From: Dromaius novaehollandiae
Taxonomy: Eukaryota; Chordata; Aves; Casuariiformes; Dromaiidae
Reading direction: 5' to 3'
NCBI RefSeq assembly: GCF_036370855.1
Contig: NC_088102.1
Coordinates: 41,577,835-41,641,834 of the forward strand
Length of the DNA stretch: 64,000 bases
The first letter of the stretch is position 1; every line of letters begins with the position of its first letter. A program made the translations under genes and the position numbers. The notes beneath the pieces were generated by a model. That model did not search any database. It was not told the DNA's origin and saw nothing but the letters and a program-made list of their open reading frames with translations. Positions 22,701 through 34,900 of this stretch are shown piece by piece.

Positions 22701-24349
22701 TCCAGTTACCACTGGTTCCCTTGGGTGACTGGTGATGTGTTCTGGGAGGTGGGTTGCATTAAGAAGAAGGTCAGCTATACAATGTTGCTATACAATATTA
22801 CATAGCTATTTATATCATAATGGTTCCAAAGGGTCCCATTTGGAGGTGAAATCTTAGTGTGCTCAGTACTTCGTACATCACAAAAACAGAGCAGTTACCT
22901 CCCAGTGCTTAACACAGGCCCAGGGCACCTGGTGATGCTCTCTTTTGTTTTCACAGTGAAGACAAAGATTGCCTTCTATGAAAACAATTTTTTTTTGTTT
23001 TAATTTTAAGGGAAAAAACATACTGTATTTTGCCTTTCCTTTCCTTATATTTTGTATTAGTTATTCCTTCTTAAACTGGGCATCCACTTACCTATAAGAC
23101 AGCTAAATTAGAGGCTAACTCCTAGTCTGTGCCTCTAAGAACTATCTGCCTGATGAGATACAAAGATTAAAAACAAGACTTTTAAGAAGGTACTGGTAAA
23201 TAAGTGGAGTCTTCCTGTGTTACGAATGTACAGCTCAAGTAGCAAAGTTAACATTTTCCTACCGAAGTTTTAGAATACTGGAAAAGGGTTTAAGGTAAGA
23301 AGGAGGAAATTCAAATTAACACGAGACAAGATTAACTTTTACTTTTCTGTCAGCCAACAGAAAACTGCAATAGCTGTTATCTGTGGTGCATCAGCTAAGA
23401 GGAGCCTCCTACTCAGGGCTTCTGCACTGTGCTCTTCACTGTGACATTGGAGCAGCTGGACGATCCTGCTCATCCCCCTTTCTCTCAGAATTTCTTATAT
23501 CATTCCCACATATGTATTTAATTCACACATCAACCCCATTTCACAGTATGTGATTCTTATTCAGGTCCTTGGAGCCAGGGATTACACCTCTACAGAAATG
23601 ACATATTTGCTTTCAACTTAAAGCACCTTTCCTGACGCACTAAGAACAGGACAAAGATATTCTTAACAGAATTCTGTCCATCTATGAAACACATCCCACG
23701 GAGCCAAAGAGTAAACATTTGACAGACAGGAAGGTAATTCTATAAAGATTTGATAACATTGTAATCAACCACCACAGTTAGTTAATAAAAATCAGCCTCA
23801 TCTCAGAAACGGGTCTTGTCACAGAGCATAGATATGAAACATTGTATCACTACTTCTTGCCCTCCCTCATCAGCTAAAAGAAGTTTCATTTCTAGGAGTG
23901 CTGCAAAGTGTCCGATTTATCATTAGATTTTTGCTCTTGCTTCTCACAAGAAAATTTTGTCCCCGCCTTTTGGATTTCCCTAACAGTTGTGCAAAACACA
24001 TTTATGCATCAGCCAGTGACATTCTGTGGTAAGCAGAGTATTCTTGTAACAGTGTATTTCATTCATGCAAATGAAAGCTGTTACTCTTTTTCCTATTATA
24101 TTATCAATCATCGTGAAACAAGAATTAAAAGATGGGAAAACTGTCACTTTTTAGAAATAACCTTAGCCTTCGTTATAATTAGTATTTTGCTCCAATTCAA
24201 TTTATTATTTTTCTGTATGTTCTACTACATTTATCCCTGGCTTTTTTGAGGGGCCATAGATAAGTTACTCTTCCTTTTTCTTGAGGAGCCATAAATAAAT
24301 TACTGTAAAATTACTTAAAATATTTTTAATGTTCCACCCACAGCAGTTG

Positions 24350-24592
24350 TGAAGCAGGCCAATGCTCTCCTTATTTTACAGATGGGAAAACTGAGGCAGG
24401 AAGCTTAGCAATGACCTCAAGGTATAACAACAGCAAAAAAAAATCGCATTAGAATTGGGGACTTCAAGTTTTGCAGAGGTACACCAGTATATCCTTTCAT
24501 TTTCCAGAGGAGCGGAGAAGACGGGCAAAGTACATCTGCAATTAGTAAAGATGCCCCAGCTCTCTTGGCTCTAGAACATGAAGTTTTAACCA
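24350..24592 (+). repeat. MIR-like SINE, degraded
   Basis: The segment ttattttacagatgggaaaa followed by ctgaggca matches the MIR core 'ccattttacagatgaggaaactgaggca'. About 150 bases on, ttggctctagaacatg followed by ttttaaccat matches the MIR tail 'ctggctccagagtcc...cttaaccact'. The family is assigned from memory of the consensus. Confidence 0.5.
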
Positions 24593-24760
24593 TTTTTAGA
24601 TGCAGAAAAACTGAAAACAAAGAGATGAGTTTTTCCAAGGTTACTCTTTGGCGGGTTTGACTAAGACCAAGAAATATAGCCCTGACCTTCTCACTTATAA
24701 TAGACCTTACAGCCATTAGACCATATGATTCCTTCTGGCACTCCCATTCTGAGGACATTG
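24592..24760 (+). repeat. Second MIR-like fragment directly after the first
   Basis: It restarts at the MIR core (ttttagatgcagaaaaactg), continues with a degraded 'ttttccaaggttac' segment and ends with 'tacagccattagaccatat', like a MIR tail. It is weaker than the first copy. Confidence 0.4.
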
Positions 24761-25100
24761 TCTCCATTCTTTGCTTTAAAGCTGAACTGTGACTACAGCT
24801 AGGAATCTCTGCAGCACTGACAATTCACTGCTCTTTCACTGGTCAAATGTGGAAAACTCTGCAACCTCAACAGTGGAAAAAAGGTAACCATTTCCCTCCA
24901 GAGAATATGTTGATTAACCAGCACTCTCAGAATGAGAGTAATAGGCCATGGCTCAGGTAAACAAATGCACACAAATACATATATACACACCTGACAGCCT
25001 ATAAACTGCTAGCATATGGTATTACGGACTGAAAAAGAGTGTACAAGCACAGGATGCTGACTATGAAAGCCACCACAGCACTTTTGCAATAATCATTAAA

Positions 25101-25147
25101 GACATCCATAAAGACTAGACATCCATTTCATAAAGACTAGTTAGTCT
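25101..25147. repeat. Short direct and inverted repeat cluster
   Basis: The segment gacatccat...aaagacta occurs twice in a row (25101-25138), and the second copy runs into the inverted pair aagacta-gt-tagtctt. Confidence 0.6.
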
Positions 25148-25496
25148 TGTAGAAACATATGTAAATCTCAAAATAAAAAGTAAAGAGAGGTGCAGATCCT
25201 GGAACTCATTATCAAGATCTATGCTCCTTTTTCCATTGATTATAAAAATCAATAATTTAATAAATTAAAATAGTATAATTTAATAATATAAAATACATTT
25301 AAAAGATTTTTCCATTCACAGTGATAAGGAGCAAACATTTCCATTTGTGAGCCATACAGACAAATTTATCTGCTTTGTATAATGAACACCCCATAATAAA
25401 TAGGGGTTTATTAGTTATTATAATTTACTGTATAAATCATATTGTATATGTATAATATAATAGAAATGTATAATACATATTATTATACATTTAATG

Positions 25497-25502
25497 TTTA
25501 TT
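25497..25502 (-). terminator. TMEM62: Candidate TMEM62 polyadenylation signal AATAAA
   Basis: The plus strand reads tttatt, which is AATAAA on the minus strand, about 140 nt beyond the TMEM62 stop codon. A second one lies at 25407-25412. Either could end the transcript. Confidence 0.45.
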
Positions 25503-25640
25503 ATACAGCTCTGTATCAATTCAGATACAGCTTCAGATCTTACCATTTAATGGTTGGGTTGTATGGAACTTCAGCAACACAGACCTATAGGTTGTGGCTT
25601 CACAGTTTTAAGCCAAAGAACTCCGAACATTTAGACTGTT

Positions 25641-25967
25641 TCAGGAGCTCTGACAGTTTTTCATTTCTACTATGTAAGTTCTGAGCTCAGAAGAGTTCAA
25701 TGTCCAGGTTTTATAAATCAGAGCTGAGGTCAGTGCCACCAGCCATGTTCTCATGGGGGAGAGGAAGAAAGCCAGGGTTCCATAGGTTCGCTGCAGGTAA
25801 TAGCAAGAATAGACCTGCCAGAGCAACAGGAGTGCCATGGCCAGGTGAACCAGCACAGCCAAGAGGCGTCGGACGTGACGGATGTGAGAATGGAAGCTGT
25901 AACCCTGGCACCGCAGCAACAGGCACCAGCACAGGTAGGCCATCAATGGCAGGTTGAAAAACAGCAT
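25641..25967 (-). CDS. TMEM62: TMEM62 terminal coding exon 14
   Basis: Residues 531-638 and TGA. It includes [20 protein letters not shown], a basic HSHIRHVRR loop, [27 protein letters not shown] and a tail ending NCQSS. The acceptor is tttcag. Confidence 0.96.
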   Translation of the reverse strand: MLFFNLPLMAYLCWCLLLRCQGYSFHSHIRHVRRLLAVLVHLAMALLLLWQVYSCYYLQRTYGTLAFFLSPMRTWLVALTSALIYKTWTLNSSELRTYIVEMKNCQSS

Positions 25968-28900
25968 CTGAAAAAGACGAGTAGAGCAGAACAAGATTGA
26001 GCAAGCCAAATGTTCCAACTGACGTACACCAGGGCACAGGAAGATAAGAGTATATACAACTGCCCCATTCTGAGGGCTGAGTGCAATTCCCAGAGCTGGA
26101 ATCTTAGGATGCATTTCCAAGAGCATCACTGATGGAACTAGGGCTGTCCCCACCCCGATCCCAGGCCAACCATTCCTGCCCGCTCCCTTGCAGGGAGTAG
26201 CACCCTGATACTTTAGGGAGCTTGTTCAGGGGGCTAAATCTCAGCAAAAAAGGAAGGCTTTTCTGTCAGTTTAGCTTTCTGATCCAGCCCACTGTGGTGT
26301 CAGACAAGTGCTAAACTGGCACAAGGGAGGGACCACAACAGGGGCAATACTGGTCTTAGTCAAGGTTATATGCCGAGGAACTACACCCTCTCTTTCAGAC
26401 TAATGACAGCTGGGAAAACTAGAGGGCAGCCAGGTCAGACTGGTGGGAAAACTAGACTCACATCTACTTAAAGAGTGACACCTACTGATCTGATCTGAAG
26501 GGTTATTTAGTGTGCAAGAGGAGCCCTGGCCACTCACTTCCCTTGCTAAATCACTGCAGCCTCTGTCAGAGCTGAGGGCAGAAACATTTAGAGAGAAAGA
26601 GATGGACTCCAACCCAGACATCCAGAGAGTTCAAAGCAACGTCAGACAGAAGAAAATAGAAGCATGAGAAACACATGTACAGTCTCCTTGCCTTCTGCCC
26701 TTTAAATTTTAAGGAAGGTGAGAAAGAGCTGTCACGGTCAGGCATGGCCTCTAATCTTCCCTAACCTTCCAGGACTCCTTCCTTTGTAAAACTATAGGAA
26801 GTTCAAAAAAGTTTCCCAGAAGCAAGCAGTTATCAGCATTCATCTTTAAATACTTACCTGTAAAATCCCAGCAACAAATGTCAGACTGCCCTGTAAGAAG
26901 TGACCACCAACAAACACCCCAAAGGAAAAACAGGCCCCCACTTGGCCATCTATCAGTTCACCTATAAACCATGGTCCTGAAAGAGAGGAAAACAAACACA
27001 CAGTACCATCATAAAATAAATATAGAGATGGCCCTCTTTTGCTGAGCACAGACTGGTTAACTGGGGAAAAACACTTATCTATTACTTGTCTAGTAATAAA
27101 TCTAATGTTTTGATCCTGAACAAACAACAATCTGATGAACATTTCTGATGAAAAAATGGCATGGTCCAGCAACAATTTGTGCCATACAATGAAAATAGCT
27201 TTAAGCTAATTTCATCTCTGTGACAATTTTGACACCACAGACAACATTCTCCTGATGAGAGAAGTGAAAAGATCCTTTCAAATGGTCACCTTCCCCCAGA
27301 ATTAAAATAAAGCATATGAAAGACAAGGTCATACGCAATCTCAGATTACAAGTAAAAATGGGCAGGGTGCACTATCTGTTATACATATTGTCCTGACTTC
27401 CAAGAAAGTAGCTATTTTAGTAACATATTTTCAGAGAAAAATAAATTAAAGTTTGTAATATCAAAGCTGTCTCAGAGACTTGTCATGTGAAATGTCTATT
27501 CTACATACTCATGTCATACCAAGGTACAACCAGATCTTATTCAAAGAATAAGAAGTGGAACTCAAATTAAACTTTAAAATACTTATTTTGGTTTTAGAGT
27601 AATTTAATAATTTAATTGTTTAACTCATTTTAGGGATTCTAAGTCAGGCTCACTTACAAACAAACACTTAGTCACCCTCGATATTAATTTTTAATTTTTT
27701 GAATTGATTTTGTAACTTAAGTAACTTTTCCCCATTGTCCAAGATATTACAAGTCTCTTCTTCATCAGAATCTGAAGTATAATTTAAAAATACTAATTTA
27801 TGTTGTCCAGTATTCTAAGCTACTTACCTAGAATGGTGTATAAATTCAGAACCAGAATTGAGTAATAGAAGGTATTTGTCTTACTGAAGACATGAAGGGA
27901 ATATGAGGTCAGATTCAGTAATCTTGGCCGTTCTAAATAGAGGCAACATTTAAGAAAAATGCACTTAATTCAGGTTGCAGCAGATATATATATATAAAAT
28001 ATTGGTCTTTCTAAAACAAATCTGCATGTTATTTACTCAGTCTATTAAATAAGAAATACAGAAATAGTATTTGGTGTGTCTTCGGCACAAATGCAAGGGA
28101 ATACATTTCTGCTATTACTGTGATTACTGAAATTAAGGAGCTGATAAATGTAACACTTCTATTATGAAAATAGGAGCAAGAAAAAGCTGCTACTCTAAAT
28201 GAGTACACTGACTGTATGCAAATAAACCTAAATGATCTTTCTATAGCCAGAAAATTAAGTTAGCTAGAAGGAAAAATATGGGGAATATTAATATTGCATG
28301 AAAAGCATAAGATTCAGACAGTAACTGTGTAAACCTAAAACATGCACATCAGCACAGACCGGATTAAGTGGGTTTTCTCATATTAGAGCTGCTTGGTACT
28401 TGATAATATCTGATGGAAATTCAAATAACATGAAGGCTAGGTGTTAAGATGGTAACAGTCTGAGAAACTTGCCACGTTAGCAAAACAAATGATACTCATT
28501 CTCTAACCAAAGCTGACAATTCTAGATTGAGATCCAGAAAGCCTTCCTATATAACTTAGCTTTTGGAACTTGACCTATTACATGGCTGCTCTTCTCACAG
28601 AGCATTAAATCCCCGAGAACAGGCTTGACTTCTGGAAGTGAACAGCTCTAACAAATTTTGTCACTAATGTGTGAAACATTTGTCAAGGTCTGCAGGGACC
28701 AAGCTGAACATAAAGTGCTAGCTCTTTTCATTTCCAGCTCCTGAGTTCCATAAAGGCACTTGAAAATCTATTATTCTTCTACGTAAGAAGTTGATGTAAT
28801 TACCTCAGGATGCTACGTGATTAGGGGTGTAAGGGAAGGGACCTACACTGAAATGAATAGGAAAGGAGGTGGCTTCCAGAATAATTTCATCAGTAAGGTG

Positions 28901-31900
28901 TGGTTCAAACAGTTGTTTAAAGGATAAACACCAACAGCTTAACAGTATTAATTTTCACTTATTGGATTTATCAGGAACAAAATATCAAGTAAAGAGAAGT
29001 GATCTAAGTATTATTTCTAAGAATAATATTTCTGAGAACGTGTCAGATTATTTGCAAAAACCAACAAAAATTATTTTTGTAGCAGGAAATCTGTTTCCCC
29101 ACTCAGCTGACAGTAATGAAAAAAAATCTGTACTAGTGGTAACAAAACAAGCACACTTATCCGGAAGTAATACAAAACAAAACATTCCTTTCCCTATACA
29201 CAGGATTTTTCAGTGAGAAAAATCAAAATGAAGCCGTTAAGTCTTCAGTAAATTGAGTTTTTGTTTAAACAAAGATGCACGATCAAGTCCTAAGGTTTTA
29301 ATGGACTTTATTTGATGTATTGGAGGTTTTATGGGCCCCCTTAAAAATAAAACAGCAGTTTCTGAGAACCAAATCCAATCCCCCAATATTTACTAGATGC
29401 AATATATATATAGTAAACAACAGTGTAATTATTTGTATTTTTGGCACATAGATAAAGGGGAAATAGGCTTGAGATGATCAGACCCTCTAAAAATGCAGGC
29501 AAACACTAGTTCATACCTTTGAGCGCTGGTTTTTGGAGGTATCTAAAGATAACAAGCAAGGTGATCTGAATCAACACAATCAGTCCAAAGAGCACACGAG
29601 CCTGAAAAGACAGTTTTAACTCTAAGCCAGCCCTAGAATAGTAGCTGCCTTTGAGCCTGCCTTAAGGACATTGACAGAATGATAACAACAAAGATTTTTA
29701 ACTAAAACAAACATTCAAAGCTCCATGGTGTCATCCCACTTGAAGGGATGAGCATAGAACTTCAGCAACAGAAACCCTGGAACAGGATAGTTAATTCAGG
29801 TTCATTCTGATTTCAGTCAGAAATAATTTTGTAGTGGAAATACCATTATTCTGGTATTACATTTACAATAATTTGCATATTATTCAGACATCTGTAAACT
29901 TAAGTTTCACTAAGAAGCAAAATAGAAAGCAGATTTCAAAATGGAAGATAAATAAATTCACTTAGGTTTCTAAGCTGTTGGACATGCAAGTGAATCTTGA
30001 ATTCACAGGTAACAGTGGGTGACTAAGATGGGTGACAATGATACATTTGAAATTTTTCAAAATTAGTGTTTCTAAAACACATCTGGTGAAAAAAGCATAC
30101 ATATACTTCCTGTGTAAAACATATTTTCTGTGTGCTGTACTGAACGGATCTACAGTTTCAGACACTGTGGAGAATATTGGTTATTGATTAAGGAAACCAA
30201 TAATAATTTTGAGCCAATTACAATACTGCCTACAGTCATGCAGCCTTTCCTACATAGTTCCATCAACGGACCTTAATAATTATGACATGCCTTCTTTCCA
30301 TCCACTCAGCTGTAACACTTCGGTTACCATCTGGAATGTAGTGAAGTCAATGGGAATTTTGCTTCCTCTTTGCTAGAGCTAGCCATAATGTCAGCAGCTG
30401 ATGTGAAACTTTTTCTTGCATTTGCCAGTGTGCATTACGATAGATTATAGTGATGTTTTCTTTGATTTCAGGTTTCTTTTTTCTACTATCTCCAGTAGCT
30501 TCTTTTCCATTTCTCACCTGCACAAAATGTGCATGTGCCTATGCCCAAAACCAGACAGCTGTGACTAAGTCCAAGTCAACTGTTTGCATGAACCATTGCT
30601 GCACATTCATGTTTGAGGAGTGCAACTTGCAAAAAGAAACTTGAAATAATTGTGAAGTTCCACTGGAGTAATATCTGAACAAAGCAAAGTGCATTCAAAT
30701 CTGCTACAAATCAGGGAAATGCCTCCTGCAGTCTCTGGGGAAAGCAAGCATGCAATGATAGCTGTTTTGCTGAAAGTACTTACTAGAACATAGTGGTCAC
30801 TAAGGAGAATAACAGATGGCCAAAAGCCAAATCTAAGAGAGAGTTTTTCTTCCATAGCAAATATATGGCCCTGAGTGCTAATTCTTCCTGAGGCATCCTG
30901 GATGGAAATAAAATGGGGAAAAAAAAAGTTAGGTACCAGCTGTGCTAAAGTAATATATTTCAAAAATGACACAAAATAGAGTAGCTAGCTAACATAATTT
31001 TTCCAGAAAGATCTGATTGGTACATGCATGGCTGGCATACTGCTATACTAAATACATCTGCTTATGGAGTATTACTTAATGACAATTTTGTAGTTCAAGT
31101 AACTTTGGGATTGTTAGATTATAATCTGGAAGTGCTGCATAGGAAGGACACCCTTTCAGAGATTCAGCAACTTGTGGAAGACAGTGATTAGTCACTGGCC
31201 ACAGCCAATGCTTGCTTTCCAAAAGCTTAATTCTAGGTAATATCATGTCTCTAAAACATTTTGAGGCTTTGTAGTGCTTCATTTCTGGCATATTCATTAG
31301 TTACATTATAACTGACACAGTGTCCCTTTCAAATTGGAATCCAGTAGCGCATTTTCACCTCTACTTCTACGTATTTATTCAATAGAATTCCTTGATATTT
31401 GTTTGTGCTTGTGTAACAACGGTACCTTACCTCCCAGGACATAATAAACTAATATTTATATGAAAGGATTCAGTATGTCTAGTGTGACTACAGCTGAGAT
31501 GACAATATTTGGACAGTCCCAGAAACAACGTGCAGCAATTGAACATTCATATCTTTTCCAGGTGATTAATTCAACTTAAAGCTTCAACCCTCTCCCTTTC
31601 CCCAAACTATGCAGTTACTAGATGTACTAGTGATTTATGACTGGAGAGGAAAGGAAATGAATTTTTTAAAAATCCCATTGAGTTATCTATAAGATAACAA
31701 ACATATTTGTGGTGCTAATAGCTAACTATTGCTATGTAGGCCTATATAACCCTCTTCAGATGTTATTCAGTTTTGTGTTTGTGTTTTTCTTCATCACACA
31801 CACACACACAAAATCAGTTATAAAATGTAGCCTTCCTAAATAAAGCATCACACATGCTGGAAGATAGAACACTGACAGTACAGAAAGGCCACGAGGTGGT

Positions 31901-34900
31901 GGGAGAAAGAGGGGAGGTGGAAACAAAAAGCGGGGGAGGGGAGCATTATCATCCTTGTCCTGAGAGAAATGCTGCCTGGCCAGATTCTACCTGGCAGGAC
32001 AAAGCTGACTTTCCCATTACTGTTGTGCAAATATGCAGAATGTTAGAACAGTCTGATTGGGTTCTTTTAAGGCCACTTGAAAGCACAAAAATAAAACACA
32101 GTTCCAAGAGCAGCAGTGTTCATTGAAAAATGTTTTTTCACCCAAGCAACCTAATATCAGTAAGTCTGGTATTCTGGAAAACATTAACCATGTTCTACGT
32201 CAGCCTGTAACAGATCAAGAGAAGAACTTCAAACAGTCAAAGCATTCTCATCTCCAAAATTGACCTGATCCAGTTCCTTTGCCTTCTAAACTAATAACAT
32301 GATGTTACTTCGTATTTTCCTTGACCAAGCCTGACTATCCTTTCAAGACAACCTTAAAAGTTGATTGTTACCTGCTACTCGAACGAATTAATTTTTGACC
32401 AATTATTTGCTCTTCTGTACTATCTCATTACATTTTCCATGAAAAATAAGAATCTTCCATTTACCCACATACTTTATTAATGTTTCAGTGCTAGGCGGTC
32501 TGTCTCTTTTCATTTAATAAATCCATTAATTGCTGTAAGACAAGTATGAAATGAAGTCTGTTATTATGTATTTTGTCCCTAGTTATGTGATGCAGCAAGT
32601 TGATACAGCAGACATGACAATATAAAGATTCAATATAAAAAGCGCCAACAGTCACCTCACCTGGACAGTCACCTCTATGCAATGGAACCCTTCACTGTAG
32701 TTTTGTGGGCTCCACTTCAGTACGTAGAGAGGGCCAGATGCCTGATAAGCGTTCCCCAAGTGAACTCCATCTATACGGACCTCGACGGAGGTAATGAAAG
32801 AAGGAGAGAAGGCCAGAATTCTAAGGAGTGAAAATAAACAAATTTGTTACAGGACTTGCAGATTTATCATCATTCTTTGAAGAGAAGTCCCTAAAGATTA
32901 TGTTACCTTCTAGTTAAGAGTTCAAAAGGGTTAGAAATGAAAATGCTGAGATATCTGTAGACAAATGATAACACAGTAGCTCTTTCCTACAGTTAAGAAA
33001 ATAAATTCCATATGAAGAATATGAAGAAGAAGGGTAGAAAATGAAGAATATGGCAGAAATGAATATGAAAAATAAGGTAGAAAACTGGGCTGTGGAACAG
33101 ACAAAAATGTGGCAGGGATTCTCAGGTCTTGGCAGAAATAATCTTAGCCCTTCTAAAACAAAACAAGAGAACTCTTCTTGTCAAAACATTTGGTAACACA
33201 TGCAGAATGCATTCTCATGCACACATGCAGATACAAAATCAAATACTTGTAGACATTTTCATTAAAAATTGTCAGTCTCTTTCCAAAGTCCTTTTCCTAC
33301 TTTTTCCTAGTCAGGGTGTAACCTCTCAGTCTTTGTAAGGAGAAAGTCTCCATTAAGGAGAAATGGAATGGAAGGCAAATTTGATATTACAGATCTGAGA
33401 TACAAAAAAACTGGTATTACTTGGTAGTGCTTATATTCAGAAAAATAGTAATACTAGCATAGATTCAATATATCACATATCCAAGTTCTTTCACTTCTGG
33501 TAATACAAAAGCCATTGCAGAGTACGTTTCACTCAGATGATGAAGTCTCACATAGTTATGCTAAAATATTCCACCAGCTCATATAATCATGAGAATGTTT
33601 CAGATAGGATTATAAATAGGAAATTGGAAAACAGGTAGCTCGGTGGGGCACTGCTTCCTAACTAAGGAGTATGACAAACTTCTTTTAATTCTAATTCTGT
33701 GTATTTGATATATCCATATATTTCATGCATGTTGGTCTCAAAGCAAGCATAAGACGTTAGAAAGGGCATAACCAGGAAAAAAGAAAAGGCTAAGTGGGAA
33801 GGCAAGTATATTATCTCCTATTTTAAATTTTAAAAAATTGAAATACCAAAGGAAAAAATAAATAGGAAAGGTGAAAATGGAAAGATATACTTAAAATAAA
33901 TATGAAAATTGGCAGAGGCTTAGGATATATTAATAATATAAGAGATGAAAAAAAAAAACAAGACAAAAAAAACAGGCTGAAAAGTGTGAAGCAGAAAGAA
34001 AAAATACCTAGAAAAATATAGAGACAAAACACAGAAATCAGCAGAGGCAATGCAAAAACATGAGATTAATAATTGTAATAGTGACTAAGTGTTGATCTCA
34101 CTCTACCAGCTTTGGTCAGACAAAAAAGAAGAAACAGATATGACTCAGTGCTATATAATCTGCTTTTATCACAAATATGGTATAAAGTGAGCTCTCAGGA
34201 ACAATCTTCTAGAGAAAACTGAATTCTGAGAACAACAGACACATTTTTTATAAATATATATATAAATACATGTATATGAATAAATATATATTATAGATAT
34301 ACACACATACTCAAATACATAAATACAGATGTACACTATGACTAAAAAAAAAACTCAGCTACTCAAATATGGTGAAACCAAGACATTACAGGGTACCTGA
34401 TACAAGTGGAATATATAATTTTTTCTAGTGGTTCATGAGCAGCACTGCTATAAAGGAAAGATTTGGGATTGGTGATGAGAACTGCAGGCCATTCTTCAAA
34501 GTTAAGATCTGCAAAGCTAAGGAGGTCATGATCAAACACAAGGATCCGGTACCTGAGATGAAAGCAAGATAATTTTGTTAATACCAACTCCTACATACAC
34601 AGCTGCTCCCAGTTTCCTAACTGGAACTGATTTGACTTGGTTTCCATTCTGTATTAATTGATCCTGTATTAACTGAACAGCAGGTTACCTCTGAGCAGGT
34701 TCATTTTGATTCTAAACCACTGAAGCACCACTCAAAATTCCAAATTTCAAGATCTACTCTAATTTGCACATGAAGCAGCTAGAATATAACATACATTACA
34801 ACAGCATCTGGGTAGGTATGCTAGTAATGGGCAAAGACCTCAGTGTGATGGCTCCTTCATATATATAATTATCTTTCTCAGGATTACTACAGAATAAAAG

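Larger units (their letters stand above)
17910..25406. other. Intergenic spacer between convergent PTGR2 and TMEM62
   Basis: About 7.5 kb without a recognisable gene. The open frames here (for example 18983-19330 minus, 21356-21852 plus and 23908-24249 plus) resemble no family I know and show no flanking splice logic. A somewhat GC-richer patch lies at about 21100-21640, but it is not a CpG island. Repeats inside are listed separately. Confidence 0.5.

Noticed and set aside
23908-24249. 113-codon open frame with a hydrophobic C-terminus
   Set aside because: It comes from AT-rich intergenic DNA, its first codon is not ATG, and it matches nothing I recognise.
26412-26457. Direct repeat of gggaaaactaga
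   Set aside because: Only two copies of 12 bases in TMEM62 intron 13, without other structure. Too weak to report as a finding.
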